Notes: generated by a model not told the origin, from the letters alone. Counted from the first letter of the stretch, positions 26,337 through 36,827 are shown. The stretch: 64,000 nt of DNA from an uncultured Anderseniella sp. (GCA_947488295.1 CANKYU010000006.1:186001-250000), one strand, 5' to 3'. Numbers and translations: made by a program.

Positions 26337-27572
26337 CTAGTCTCGCTTGACCAGCGCGTGGCGCTTCTTGCCCAGCGATATTTTCATCAGGCCATCCGAA
26401 TTGAAGTCGGCTTCGCCGGCCACATAACCGGGATCGGCGATTTTGGCATCGTTCACGCTGACCGAGTTGCCGGTGACGGCGCGGCGCACTTCACCATTGC
26501 TGGCAGCAAGTCCCGCAGCAACAAACAGTGACAACAGGCCGTCGCCCGGATTGCCTGAGATTGTCGGCAGGTCCTGTGCCAGCCCGCCTTCTACAAATGT
26601 TTTCTGGGCCGTCGCTGCAGCCGCATCGGCTGCGTCGCGTCCGTGCAGCAGGGCAGTGGCTTCATTGGCCAGCACCTTCTTGGCTTCATTTATCTCGGCG
26701 CCATCCAGTTTTTCCAGCCTGGCGATCTCTTCCATCGGCAGCGTGGTGAACAGCTTCAGGAACCGTGCCACGTCACCGTCTTCGGTGTTGCGCCAGTATT
26801 GCCAGAAATCCCACGCGCTGAACTGGTCGGCATTGAGCCATACTGCTCCCTGTGCGGTTTTGCCCATTTTTGCACCCGACGACGTGGTCAGGAGAGGTGT
26901 GGTCAGGGCATAGAGCTGGTGTGTTCCCATGCGCCGGCCCAGATCGACTCCGTTGACAATATTGCCCCACTGATCCGACCCGCCCATCTGCAGGTTGCAA
27001 CCATATCGTCTGGCCAGCTCGACATAATCGTAGGACTGGCACACCATGTAGTTGAACTCGATGAAACTCATTTCCTGCTCACGTTCCAGCCGCAGGCGAA
27101 CTGAATCCATGGTCAGCATCCGGTTGACCGAGAAATGGCGGCCGACATCGCGCAGCATGTCGATGTAGCTGAGCTTCAACAGCCAGTCCGCATTGTCGAC
27201 CATGATCGCATCGGTCTTGCCGTCTCCAAACTGAAGTACCTTGTTGAAAACGCCTTTGATCGACGCCTTGTTAGCTTCAATTTCTTCGGCTGTGCGGATG
27301 GCGCGGGTTTCATCCTTGCCGGACGGGTCTCCGACCATGGTGGTGCCGCCGCCCATCAGGGTGATCGGCTTGTTGCCGGTTTCCTGCAGCCAGTGCAGCA
27401 TCATCATGCTCAGGAAATTACCGATGTGCAGCGATGGCGCGGTGCAGTCATACCCTACATAGGCAATGACTTCGCGTTTTGCGGCCAGGGCATCCAGGCC
27501 GTCAAAGTCCGAACACTGGTGGATGAAACCGCGCTCGTCGAGCACGTTGAGGAAGTCAGATTTATAGGCCAT
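26337..27572 (-). CDS. tyrS: tyrosyl-tRNA synthetase
   Basis: 411 residues from the ATG at 27572 (MAYKSDFLNVLDERGFI); the frame is open further upstream but those residues are not TyrRS-like. Class I signatures: HIGN at 49-52 in PSLHIGNFLSMMML and KMGKT at 235-239 in SSGAKMGKTAQGAVW. GYDCTAPSLHIG and GGSDQWGNIVNG are tyrosine-binding blocks. The C-terminus is an S4 RNA-binding domain. It charges tRNA-Tyr. It is divergent from anmK with a 49-base gap. Confidence 0.96.
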   Translation of the reverse strand: MAYKSDFLNVLDERGFIHQCSDFDGLDALAAKREVIAYVGYDCTAPSLHIGNFLSMMMLHWLQETGNKPITLMGGGTTMVGDPSGKDETRAIRTAEEIEANKASIKGVFNKVLQFGDGKTDAIMVDNADWLLKLSYIDMLRDVGRHFSVNRMLTMDSVRLRLEREQEMSFIEFNYMVCQSYDYVELARRYGCNLQMGGSDQWGNIVNGVDLGRRMGTHQLYALTTPLLTTSSGAKMGKTAQGAVWLNADQFSAWDFWQYWRNTEDGDVARFLKLFTTLPMEEIARLEKLDGAEINEAKKVLANEATALLHGRDAADAAAATAQKTFVEGGLAQDLPTISGNPGDGLLSLFVAAGLAASNGEVRRAVTGNSVSVNDAKIADPGYVAGEADFNSDGLMKISLGKKRHALVKRD

Positions 27573-27621
27573 GTAAACACTCTTGTGATATGATGCCTGC
27601 CTCATAGCATGATGAGGGCGA

Positions 27622-28737
27622 ATGGCAAATTCAATCACGGCAATCGGCTTGATGAGCGGCACATCAATGGATGGTATCGATGTTGCCATGATCCGCACCG
27701 ACGGTGAGAACACGGTCGAAGCCCTGGCATTCGAGGCAGTGGATTATGATTCCGGCCAGCGCGCCCTGCTGAGCGAGGCGATGTCCTTGTCGACCGGTCT
27801 GCAGGAACGCGCTGCGCGTCCGGGAAAGCTGTCGGCAATCGAGGATGACATCACCCGCTGGCATGCCGACGCGATTGGCTGGTTCTGCGACAAGCACGGC
27901 GTCGGAAGAAGTGCAGACGTCATTGTGGGATTTCATGGCCAGACCGTGCTGCACCGGCCAGAGGCGGGCTTGACGGTCCAGCTCGGAGACGGGCAGTCGC
28001 TGGCCAATTCAACCGGTCTCAAGGTCGTGGCCGACATGCGCGCCAACGATATGGCAAATGGCGGGCAGGGAGCGCCGCTGGCGTGTGCGTACCATGCCGC
28101 AATGGCCGCTCATGTTCCCGGCAGACCGACAGCTTTTGTAAACATTGGCGGGGTCGGAAACATAACCTTTGTCGATGAGGCAGGCGGCCTGCTGGCCTTT
28201 GATACCGGGCCGGGCAATGCGCTCATGGACGACTGGTGCATGCTCCACACCGGCAAACCGGTGGACATTGATGGCGCGCTGGCGCGCACCGGCAGGGTGG
28301 ACGAACGCGTTCTTGCCGAACTCCGGCGCCATGAGTATTTTCAGGAAGCTCCCCCGAAATCGCTGGATCGTGCCAGCTTCACACTGGACGCCGTCAAGGA
28401 TCTCACCCCTGAAGACGGCGCAGCGACCCTGATCATGTTCACCGCACACAGCATTGCCGACGCCGTGAGCTGGTGCGGTAAGACACCCGCCTACTGGGTG
28501 ATATGCGGCGGTGGCCGCAAGAACCGGTTTCTCATGGAATGCCTGGCCAGCCTTATAAACGCCCCTGTGGTACCGGCCGAAGCCATTCATACCGACGGCG
28601 ACGCCGTTGAAGCCGAGGCCTGGGCTTATCTGGCTGTGCGGTCTGTGCGTGGCCTGCCGTTGACCTGGCCCGGCACGACAGGCACCAGAGAGCCTGTATC
28701 AGGCGGGCAGGTATTTGTACCTGCCGACAGGGCCTAG
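27622..28737 (+). CDS. anmK: anhydro-N-acetylmuramic acid kinase
   Basis: 371 residues. GLMSGTSMDGIDVAMI (9-24) is the family's phosphate-binding signature; VGFHGQTVLHRP, NIGGVGNITF and FDTGPGNALMDDW follow in order. It phosphorylates and opens 1,6-anhydroMurNAc from recycled peptidoglycan to give MurNAc-6-phosphate. Head-to-head with tyrS, as in many relatives. Confidence 0.95.
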   Translation: MANSITAIGLMSGTSMDGIDVAMIRTDGENTVEALAFEAVDYDSGQRALLSEAMSLSTGLQERAARPGKLSAIEDDITRWHADAIGWFCDKHGVGRSADVIVGFHGQTVLHRPEAGLTVQLGDGQSLANSTGLKVVADMRANDMANGGQGAPLACAYHAAMAAHVPGRPTAFVNIGGVGNITFVDEAGGLLAFDTGPGNALMDDWCMLHTGKPVDIDGALARTGRVDERVLAELRRHEYFQEAPPKSLDRASFTLDAVKDLTPEDGAATLIMFTAHSIADAVSWCGKTPAYWVICGGGRKNRFLMECLASLINAPVVPAEAIHTDGDAVEAEAWAYLAVRSVRGLPLTWPGTTGTREPVSGGQVFVPADRA

Positions 28738-28752
28738 AAGCAGGCGTCCGAC

Positions 28753-29409
28753 CTACTCTTCCTTCAGTTCCACCGCGAGACGCTTGTCGAGATAATCAGC
28801 ACAGATATCGGTCAGTTCCGGGATTTTGCCTTCAAAGAAGTGATTGGTATCCGGCATCACTTCATGGTCGATCTTGATTCCTTTTTGGGTTTTCAGCTTG
28901 GCGACAAGAGCGTTGATGGAATCGGCCGGGGTAACGGTGTCGTACTGGCCATTGACGAACAGGCCCGATGCCGGGCAGGGCGCCAGGAACGAGAAATCGT
29001 AATGCTTTGCCAGCGGTGCGATTGAGATAAAGCCTGCGATTTCAGGGCGCCGCATCAGCAACTGCATGGAAATCCACGCACCGAATGAAATGCCGACGAT
29101 CCAGCAGGTTGCCGCTTCCTTGTTGTAGGTCTGCATCCAGTCAAGCGCTGCGGCTGCATCGGACAGCTCGCCGGCGCCGTTGTCGAACAGGCCCTGTGAG
29201 CGGCCGACACCGCGGAAGTTGAACCGCAATACCGAGAATCCGCGATCGCGATACATGTAATACAGGTCATGCACGATCGGATTGTTCATCGTACCGCCGA
29301 ATTGCGGATGCGGGTGCAGAATCAGTGCGATCGGAGAACCGTGCTCGGGATTGTGGTGATAGCGGCCTTCAATGCGACCGGCGGGTCCGTTAAAAATGAC
29401 CTCAGGCAT
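28753..29409 (-). CDS. alpha/beta hydrolase
   Basis: 218 residues, single domain. LHPHPQFGGTMNNPIV forms the oxyanion region, GISFGAWISMQLL holds the nucleophile serine, NGQYDTVTPADS the acid and PDTNHFFEGK the catalytic histidine. This is the COG2945-like group of small cytosolic hydrolases, whose substrates are unknown. It is transcribed divergently from iscR. Confidence 0.85.
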   Translation of the reverse strand: MPEVIFNGPAGRIEGRYHHNPEHGSPIALILHPHPQFGGTMNNPIVHDLYYMYRDRGFSVLRFNFRGVGRSQGLFDNGAGELSDAAAALDWMQTYNKEAATCWIVGISFGAWISMQLLMRRPEIAGFISIAPLAKHYDFSFLAPCPASGLFVNGQYDTVTPADSINALVAKLKTQKGIKIDHEVMPDTNHFFEGKIPELTDICADYLDKRLAVELKEE

Positions 29410-29526
29410 ACGTTTGACATCCTGTCTTTAAAAAGGGTTGCCGTGACACGGGTGACGAGGCAACGAGGATTTGACCCCCTCATCAGCAATTGATGCAAAA
29501 ACGCTGAATTTGGCAGGATTGAATTG

Positions 29527-29575
29527 TTGACTCTGCTTGTCGGGTATTCTATATCCAGTTTAGAACTATTCAAGA
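29527..29575 (+). promoter_or_regulatory. iscR-suf promoter with an Irr-type iron control element
   Basis: TTGACT (29527-29532), 17-base spacer, TATATC (29550-29555): a good housekeeping promoter. TTTAGAACTATTCAAGA at 29559-29575 matches the iron control element consensus TTTAGAA-N3-TTCTAAA at 12 of 14 fixed positions. It overlaps the expected start of transcription, so a bound Irr would repress. Irr is the haem-responsive regulator of Hyphomicrobiales and Rhodobacterales and is known to act on suf genes; its action here is inferred from the site. Confidence 0.65.
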
Positions 29576-29702
29576 AACCGTTGTGCCCCGGAAACGGAAG
29601 CTTAGGCGGGGTCTTACACAATTTGACAGCCGGAATGCAAGCTTTACGGGCATCGGGTGAATCGCCTGACCGTATTCCTGCGCCGCAACAGTGAGTAACG
29701 AC

Positions 29703-30173
29703 ATGAAGCTCTCTACAAAAGGCCGATACGCCGTGATGGCCATGGCAGACATAGCAGCGCAGCCCGAGGGCGCGCTGGTGCCGCTTGGGGATGTGTCGGA
29801 GCGCCAGGACATCAGCCAGGAATATCTGGAGCAGTTGTTCGCCAAGCTTCGTCGCGCCGGCCTCGTGGAAAGTCAGCGCGGACCCGGTGGCGGGTACAAA
29901 CTCGCCCGGCCGGCTGATCGCATTAATATAGCCGATATCGTGACCGCGTCCGATGAACCCATGCAGGTGACACGGTGCCAGGGCGACGCCATTGACGGTT
30001 GTGTGAAGGGCGAAAAGTGCGTGACCCACGAATTGTGGGCAGCGCTTGGACGGCAGGTTTACGGATTTTTGTCAGCGGTGACGCTCGGTGACGTGGTCAA
30101 CCAGCGCAATCTGGCGCTGGAAGCCTCGATCCGCCGTGCCAAGACGCACCCCGTCAGCAACATGGCTCAGTGA
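29703..30173 (+). CDS. iscR: IscR-like Rrf2 transcription regulator
   Basis: 156 residues from the ATG at 29703 (MKLSTKGRYAVMAMADIA, the conserved family start); a GTG at 29691 is possible. Winged-helix DNA-binding domain 1-70 with ISQEYLEQLFAKLRRAGLV. The cluster ligands are C92, C100, C106 and H109 (E. coli IscR: C92, C98, C104, H107), with the first loop two residues longer. It should bind a 2Fe-2S cluster and sense Fe-S status. First gene of the suf operon, 12 bases before iscS. Confidence 0.93.
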   Translation: MKLSTKGRYAVMAMADIAAQPEGALVPLGDVSERQDISQEYLEQLFAKLRRAGLVESQRGPGGGYKLARPADRINIADIVTASDEPMQVTRCQGDAIDGCVKGEKCVTHELWAALGRQVYGFLSAVTLGDVVNQRNLALEASIRRAKTHPVSNMAQ

Positions 30174-30185
30174 ACATCGAAACTG

Positions 30186-31301
30186 ATGCGTACCTACCTT
30201 GACCATAACGCGACCAGCCCCATAAGGCCCGAAGCACGCGACGCCATGCTTGCAGCGCTTGAACTGCGCGGTAACGCGTCTTCCGTGCATGAGGAAGGCC
30301 GCAAGGCCCGTGCGCTTGTTGAAACCTCGCGTGACGAGATTGCACGCGCGCTCGGAACCATAGCGCCGACTGTTGTGTTCACCGGCGGTGGCTCTGAAAG
30401 CTGCAATCAGGCGCTTCGTTGTGTGAGTGCAGATCGCCTTATCGTATCGGCAATCGAACATCCCTGTGTGCTGGAAGCGGCCACGGCGTCAGGCCGCAAG
30501 GTTGAAGTGCTGCCGGTCAGTGAACACGGCGTCATCGATCTGCCGGCGCTTGACAGCCTGCTGGCCAATGGCAACGGCCGCGCGCTCGTCTCTGTCATGC
30601 TGGCCAACAATGAAACCGGTGCCATTCAGCCGGTTCGCGATGTGGTGGCACTAGCCGCCGAACACGATGCGCTGGTGCACTGCGATGCGGTGCAGGCATT
30701 TGGCAAGTTGCCGGTGAATTTTGGATTGCTCGGCGTGGATCTGCTCAGCGTTTCAGCCCACAAGCTCGGTGGCCCGCAAGGGGTTGGCGCGCTGGTGATA
30801 CGCGACGGTTTGCCGGTGTCCCCGCTGATTTCGGGTGGTGGTCAGGAACTCAGACGCCGCGCCGGCACGGAAAACATCGCCGCAATTGCCGGGTTTGCGG
30901 CTGCGGTTCGTGCCGCAGGAAAAAATGAATCTGATTTCAGGGGCTTGCAGGCGAAACTTGAATCGGCTCTAGCGTCAGGCCCGGGCGATGTCGCCGTGTT
31001 TTCGGCAGGTGTTGACCGGCTGCCCAACACCGTGTGCTTCGCGCTCTCCGGGCTTGAAGCGGATACGGCGCTGATGGCTTTTGATTTGGACGGGATTGCG
31101 GTGTCGTCGGGCTCTGCGTGTTCGTCCGGCAAGGTGCAGGCAAGTCATGTGCTCAAGGCCATGGGCGCAAGTGAAGCAGCAACAAAGTCGGCGGTCCGGG
31201 TGAGCCTGGGATGGTCGACAACCGTAGAAGATGTGAACAGGTTTTCAGACAGTTGGCAGAAAATAGCCGCACGCCATATGGCGCGAGCGGCAGCTGCCTG
31301 A
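30186..31301 (+). CDS. iscS: cysteine desulfurase, IscS/NifS type (group I)
   Basis: 371 residues. YLDHNATSPI (4-13), PLP lysine K193 in SVSAHKLGGPQGVGAL, and the persulfide cysteine C312 in SSGSACSSGKVQ with the long flexible loop of group I enzymes. It takes sulfur from cysteine for Fe-S assembly. The operon also has a group II enzyme (SufS), so two desulfurases are co-expressed, as in other alphaproteobacteria. Confidence 0.92.
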   Translation: MRTYLDHNATSPIRPEARDAMLAALELRGNASSVHEEGRKARALVETSRDEIARALGTIAPTVVFTGGGSESCNQALRCVSADRLIVSAIEHPCVLEAATASGRKVEVLPVSEHGVIDLPALDSLLANGNGRALVSVMLANNETGAIQPVRDVVALAAEHDALVHCDAVQAFGKLPVNFGLLGVDLLSVSAHKLGGPQGVGALVIRDGLPVSPLISGGGQELRRRAGTENIAAIAGFAAAVRAAGKNESDFRGLQAKLESALASGPGDVAVFSAGVDRLPNTVCFALSGLEADTALMAFDLDGIAVSSGSACSSGKVQASHVLKAMGASEAATKSAVRVSLGWSTTVEDVNRFSDSWQKIAARHMARAAAA

Positions 31302-31328
31302 ACGAACAGCAGGTAAGGAGAGGCGAGA

Positions 31329-32849
31329 ATGCCCGATATTGAAACAATTGAGCGCGTCAAGGAAATCGACGTCGACAAGTACAAGTATGGTTTTGAGACG
31401 ATTATTGAATCCGATACCGCGCCCAAGGGCCTGTCGGAAGACGTGATCAGGTTCATTTCCGCCAAGAAGGAAGAGCCGGAGTGGATGCTGGAACAGCGCC
31501 TCGACGCCTATGCGCGCTGGCTGAAGATGGACGAGCCGGACTGGGCCAAGGTCAGTTATCCGAAGATCGACTTCCAGGACATCTATTTCTACTCCGCACC
31601 AAAGGGACAGACCGGGCCCAAGAGCCTCGATGAGGTCGATCCCGAACTGCTGCGGACATATGAGAAACTCGGCATCCCGCTGAAGGAGCAGGAGCTTCTG
31701 GCCGGCGTGCGCAAGCACGATGAACCGAGCATGCTCGATGAAGAAGGCGGTGGTCCGTCATACGCCTCCGGTAAGGTGGCCGTCGATGCGGTGTTTGACA
31801 GTGTGTCGGTGGTGACAACCTTCAAGAAGGAGCTGGCCAAGGCCGGTGTCATCTTCTGCTCGATTTCAGAAGCCATTCGCGAGCATCCCGAACTGGTGAA
31901 GAAGTATCTGTTCTCCGTCGTGCCCCAGGGTGACAATTATTATGCGGCACTCAATTCAGCCGTGTTCACCGATGGCTCGTTCGTGTTCATTCCCGAAGGT
32001 GTTCGCTGCCCGATGGAACTGTCGACCTATTTCCGTATCAATGCGGAAAACACCGGCCAGTTTGAACGCACGCTCATCATCGCGGAAAAAGGCTCCTACG
32101 TTTCGTACCTGGAAGGCTGCACCGCACCGATGCGCGACGAGAACCAGCTGCACGCAGCCGTGGTTGAGCTGGTGGCCATGGAAGACGCCGAGATCAAGTA
32201 CTCCACGGTGCAGAACTGGTATCCGGGCGACAAGGACGGCAATGGCGGGATTTACAATTTCGTGACCAAGCGGGCCGATTGCCGCGGCGACAACTCCAAG
32301 GTGTCGTGGACCCAGGTTGAAACCGGTTCCGCAGTGACCTGGAAGTATCCGAGCTGCATTCTGCGCGGCGACAATTCGGTGGGCGAATTTTATTCCATTG
32401 CCATTTCCAACGGCCATCAGCAGGTCGATTCAGGCACCAAGATGATCCATCTCGGCAAGAACACCTCGAGCCGGATCATTTCAAAGGGCATCGCGGCCGG
32501 TCATTCCGACAACACCTATCGCGGTCTGGTGACAACCCACAAGAAAGCCAAGAACGCCCGCAACTTCACCCAGTGTGACTCGCTGCTGATCGGTGACAAG
32601 TGTGGCGCCCACACGGTTCCGTACATCGAATCGAAAACCCGCACGGCGACGTTTGAACATGAAGCGACCACGTCTAAAATTTCCGATGACATGATGTTCT
32701 ACTGCCAGTCGCGCGGCCTCGATGAGGAGGAAGCCGTGGCACTGGTCGTCAACGGTTTCGTGCGCGATGTGCTGCAGCAGCTGCCGATGGAGTTCATGGC
32801 CGAAACGCAAAAGCTGATCGGCATTTCGCTGGAAGGCAGTGTCGGGTAG
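31329..32849 (+). CDS. sufB: Fe-S cluster assembly scaffold protein SufB
   Basis: 506 residues. The C-terminal two-thirds is the SufB/SufD beta-helical core, with YLEGCTAPMRDENQLHAAVV, the KYPSCILRG block and KTRTATFEHEATTSKISDD near the end. It forms the SufBC2D complex in the cytosol and builds clusters from sulfur passed by SufS and electrons from FADH2. It lies 27 bases after iscS with an AAGGAG ribosome site. Confidence 0.96.
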   Translation: MPDIETIERVKEIDVDKYKYGFETIIESDTAPKGLSEDVIRFISAKKEEPEWMLEQRLDAYARWLKMDEPDWAKVSYPKIDFQDIYFYSAPKGQTGPKSLDEVDPELLRTYEKLGIPLKEQELLAGVRKHDEPSMLDEEGGGPSYASGKVAVDAVFDSVSVVTTFKKELAKAGVIFCSISEAIREHPELVKKYLFSVVPQGDNYYAALNSAVFTDGSFVFIPEGVRCPMELSTYFRINAENTGQFERTLIIAEKGSYVSYLEGCTAPMRDENQLHAAVVELVAMEDAEIKYSTVQNWYPGDKDGNGGIYNFVTKRADCRGDNSKVSWTQVETGSAVTWKYPSCILRGDNSVGEFYSIAISNGHQQVDSGTKMIHLGKNTSSRIISKGIAAGHSDNTYRGLVTTHKKAKNARNFTQCDSLLIGDKCGAHTVPYIESKTRTATFEHEATTSKISDDMMFYCQSRGLDEEEAVALVVNGFVRDVLQQLPMEFMAETQKLIGISLEGSVG

Positions 32850-32858
32850 GCCTGAGCC

Positions 32859-33095
32859 ATGTTTGACCGCCTGTTCAAGCCCCGTTTCGGCAGCCTGGAA
32901 GAGTTCACCGCCAAGGCTCGCAAGATTTTCCTGCTGGCGCTGCCGTTCGGGGTTCTGTTCTGGGTATTCGATATCGGTATTGGCGGAACAACCGAGGATG
33001 GACGTGCCTGGCTGAATATCCCGATGATTGTCGGCGGAGTTGGATTTGTCGCCTGGGCCGCAGGCGGTTTGATGATGATGATTAGAAAAGTTTGA
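32859..33095 (+). CDS. small membrane protein inside the suf operon
   Basis: 78 residues, not recognised. It has two hydrophobic segments (about 24-41 and 54-73, the latter MIVGGVGFVAWAAGGLMMM) joined by GIGGTTEDGRAW, with a basic N-terminus (FDRLFKPRF) and a basic end (MIRKV): a two-pass inner-membrane protein. It sits 9 bases after sufB and 20 bases before sufC, so it must be co-transcribed. A small ORF at this place is seen in related suf operons, but its job is not known. Confidence 0.75.
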   Translation: MFDRLFKPRFGSLEEFTAKARKIFLLALPFGVLFWVFDIGIGGTTEDGRAWLNIPMIVGGVGFVAWAAGGLMMMIRKV

Positions 33096-33115
33096 AAGAA
33101 CAGGGAATTACGAAA

Positions 33116-33862
<747 letters not shown>

Positions 33863-33878
33863 GGCAGGATAAAAAGTC

Positions 33879-35174
33879 ATGACAGTTACATTGGTAAAGA
33901 CACCGGCGGAAACCGCCTATACCGACGCCTTCGATCCGCAAGGCGCTCTGGCAGACGTACGCAAGTCCGCTTTTGCGCAGTTTGCCGCGACAGGCTTGCC
34001 GCATCGGCGCATGGAAGACTGGAAGTGGACCGATCTGCGTCAGTTGATGTCCAGTCCTCTGCCGCCCGTTTCCGGGACAACGGCATCAGCCGACACCATA
34101 GACGCGTTGATTTCCGCGTCGCCGTTCGGTGATGTGGCGCGTGCACGGATGGTGTTTGTCGACGGTGTCTATGATGCGGATCGCTCATCACTGCCGGCGA
34201 CCGGCGATATGGAATTCGCCAGCCTCGGATCCGATGACCTGCCGGATTGGGTGTCGGACAAGCTGGTTGCCGGTTCAACAGATCCGATTGCCGCCCTCAA
34301 CCTCGCTTACATGAGCGATGGTGCCGGTCTCCGGGTCAAGGCAGGCTCCGGCATGGACGCACCGATTGAATTGCTGTTCGTGACCACGGCTGAACAGGCC
34401 GCCACCTACACAACCCGCAATGTCATCGTCCTGGAAGAAGGTTCATCCGCCACGCTGATCGAAACCCATATCGGCGGCACCGGTGAATATGTGCACAACG
34501 CCGTGACGCAGCTGCATATTGCAGACAACGCCCGGCTTGATCGTGTGAAGGTTCAGGAAGAAGGCCTTGAAGCGATTCATCTTTCCAACACCGATGTTCA
34601 CCTGGCTGAAAGTGCCCATCTCAAGGATTTCACCTTGACCATTGGCGGACGCGCCACCCGGCAGCAGGGCTTCATTAATTTCGCTGGTGAGCATGCCGAG
34701 GGCCACGTGTCCGGCGCTTTCCTGCTCACCGGCAAGCAGCACAACGACACCAGGCTGGTCATTGACCACGCGGTGCCGAACTGCCTGTCGCGCGAACTGT
34801 TCAAATGCGTCATGGACGAGGCCGCCCGTGGCGTGTTCCAGGGCAAGGCGATCGTTCGCCGCGATGCCCAGAAGACAGACGGCAACCAGTCCTCGCATGC
34901 CCTGTTGCTGTCGGATGAAGCCGAGTTCGATGCCAAGCCGGAGCTGGAAATCTACGCCGATGACGTCGTCTGCGGCCACGGCGCGACATCCGGTGATCTG
35001 GATGAAAACCAGATGTTTTATCTGCGCGCCCGCGGCATCACCGAAACCGAAGCCAAATCCATGCTGATCGGCGCTTTTGCCGCGGAAGCATTCGACGACG
35101 TTGAGAGCGATGCGATCCGTGAAGTTCTGGGCGGGCTGGCCGAAGGCTGGCTGGCACGGCGAAAGGCCGGTTGA
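33879..35174 (+). CDS. sufD: Fe-S cluster assembly protein SufD
   Basis: 431 residues. N-terminal FAATGLPHRRMEDWKWTDLR is the SufD signature; the C-terminal half is the beta-helix shared with SufB, with NQSSHALLLSDEAEFDAKP and EIYADDVVCGHGATSG carrying the conserved Cys/His. It completes the SufBC2D complex and helps bring in iron. It lies 16 bases after sufC. Confidence 0.96.
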   Translation: MTVTLVKTPAETAYTDAFDPQGALADVRKSAFAQFAATGLPHRRMEDWKWTDLRQLMSSPLPPVSGTTASADTIDALISASPFGDVARARMVFVDGVYDADRSSLPATGDMEFASLGSDDLPDWVSDKLVAGSTDPIAALNLAYMSDGAGLRVKAGSGMDAPIELLFVTTAEQAATYTTRNVIVLEEGSSATLIETHIGGTGEYVHNAVTQLHIADNARLDRVKVQEEGLEAIHLSNTDVHLAESAHLKDFTLTIGGRATRQQGFINFAGEHAEGHVSGAFLLTGKQHNDTRLVIDHAVPNCLSRELFKCVMDEAARGVFQGKAIVRRDAQKTDGNQSSHALLLSDEAEFDAKPELEIYADDVVCGHGATSGDLDENQMFYLRARGITETEAKSMLIGAFAAEAFDDVESDAIREVLGGLAEGWLARRKAG

Positions 35175-35184
35175 GGCAAGTGTC

Positions 35185-35565
35185 ATGACCCGTATCACCC
35201 TTGATCATTGTGTCATCCATGTCTCTGACTGGGGCAGGGCGCGGGCGTTTTACGTTGATGTGATGGGCGCCGAGGCGATTGAGTTCGGCGACGGTTTCCA
35301 GTTCCGCTGGAGTGAACAGCAATTGAATGTCCATGGACCGGACCAGCACGGCTCGCCGGTCGCCAAGCTGCCGGTGAAGCCCGGCAACAGTGATCTGTGT
35401 TTCCGCTGGCATGGGCCGATCTCCGGTGCCATCGAGCATTTGCAGGCGCATAACATCAAGATCGAGGAAGGCCCGTGCGAGCGCCATGGCGCGATGGGCA
35501 AGGGTACAAGTGTTTATTTCCGTGATCCCGATGGATCGCTGATGGAGTTCATGTCCTATGAATGA
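35185..35565 (+). CDS. VOC-family (glyoxalase-like) protein
   Basis: 126 residues from the ATG at 35185. LDHCVIHVSDWGRARAFYVD is the first beta-alpha module and FRDPDGSLMEFMSYE the last, with His and Glu where VOC enzymes bind their metal. Such proteins are lyases, dioxygenases or resistance binders; the substrate is not evident. It lies between sufD (10-base gap) and sufS (8-base overlap), so it is part of the transcript. A role in Fe-S or thiol chemistry would be inference. Confidence 0.8.
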   Translation: MTRITLDHCVIHVSDWGRARAFYVDVMGAEAIEFGDGFQFRWSEQQLNVHGPDQHGSPVAKLPVKPGNSDLCFRWHGPISGAIEHLQAHNIKIEEGPCERHGAMGKGTSVYFRDPDGSLMEFMSYE

Positions 35566-36814
35566 AATTGCCGCGAAAATTGTCCCCGCAACGGGCTATG
35601 ACGTCGAAAAGATCAGGGCGGATTTCCCGATCCTGTCAAAACTGGTCTATGACGACAAGCCGCTGACCTATCTCGATAACGGCGCGTCTGCACAGAAGCC
35701 GCAGGTTGTGCTGGACCGGATTCAGAAGGCATATTCGGAAGAGTATGCCAATGTGCATCGCGGCCTGCATTACCTGTCGAACACGGCAACGCAGGCCTTT
35801 GAGGATGCGCGCGAAAGCGTGCGCCGCTTTCTCAATGCACCGTCGACCGATCAGGTGATCTTTACCCGCAATGCCACTGATGCCATCAACCTGGTGGCCC
35901 AGAGTTTTGGCGGCATGGTGATAGGCGAGGGCGATGACATTGTCATTTCTATACTTGAGCATCACTCCAACATCGTTCCCTGGCATTTCCATCGTGAACA
36001 TCGCGGTGCAAACATCCACTGGGTTCCGGTCGATGAGGAGGGCACTCTTCATGTTGAAGACTTCGTCAAGACACTGACGCCGCGCACCAAAATGGTGGCG
36101 ATTACCCACATGTCCAACGCATTCGGCACGGTGGTACCGATCAGGGAAATCATCAAGATTGCCCATGAACGCGGCATCCCGGTGCTGGTCGACGGGTCGC
36201 AGAGTGCTGTGCACATGCCGGTGGATGTGCAGGACCTTGATGCGGATTTCTACGTCTTTACCGGTCACAAGACTTATGGTCCGTCCGGAATTGGCGTTCT
36301 GTACGGCAAAAAAGAACTGCTGGACAAAATGCCGCCTTATCAGGGCGGTGGCGAGATGATCATCGAGGTAACCGAAGACGGTGTGACCTACAATGATCCG
36401 CCACACCGGTTCGAGGCCGGCACACCCGCCATTGTCCAGGCCATTGGATTGGGGGCTGCGCTTGACTATATGGATAGTGTGGGCCGCGAAGCGATTGCTG
36501 CGCATGAGGCATCACTGCTTGAATACGCCAACGAGCGCCTGTCGCACATTAATTCGTTGAGGATTTTCGGCACCTCACCGACCAAGGGCGCAATCATTTC
36601 GTTCGCCATGGAAGGCGCACATGCGCATGACATTTCGACCGTGATTGATCGCCACGGTGTGGCAGTGCGCGCCGGCACTCATTGCGCCATGCCGCTGCTG
36701 CAGAAATTCGGCGTAACAGCAACCTGCCGGGCGTCGTTTGGCATGTATAACAACACCGCAGATATTGATCGGCTGGCAGCAGCGCTTACATCTGCACAGA
36801 AGATGTTTATGTGA
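35558..36814 (+). CDS. sufS: cysteine desulfurase SufS (group II)
   Basis: 418 residues. YLDNGASAQKPQVVLD, ILEHHSNIVPWH, PLP lysine K238 in FTGHKTYGPSGIGVLYG and the persulfide cysteine C376 in RAGTHCAMPLL. It mobilises sulfur for SufBC2D; group II enzymes usually need SufE or SufU, neither of which is in this window. It overlaps the VOC gene by 8 bases. Confidence 0.96.
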   Translation: MNEIAAKIVPATGYDVEKIRADFPILSKLVYDDKPLTYLDNGASAQKPQVVLDRIQKAYSEEYANVHRGLHYLSNTATQAFEDARESVRRFLNAPSTDQVIFTRNATDAINLVAQSFGGMVIGEGDDIVISILEHHSNIVPWHFHREHRGANIHWVPVDEEGTLHVEDFVKTLTPRTKMVAITHMSNAFGTVVPIREIIKIAHERGIPVLVDGSQSAVHMPVDVQDLDADFYVFTGHKTYGPSGIGVLYGKKELLDKMPPYQGGGEMIIEVTEDGVTYNDPPHRFEAGTPAIVQAIGLGAALDYMDSVGREAIAAHEASLLEYANERLSHINSLRIFGTSPTKGAIISFAMEGAHAHDISTVIDRHGVAVRAGTHCAMPLLQKFGVTATCRASFGMYNNTADIDRLAAALTSAQKMFM

Positions 36815-36827
36815 TAGGGTTCAAACC

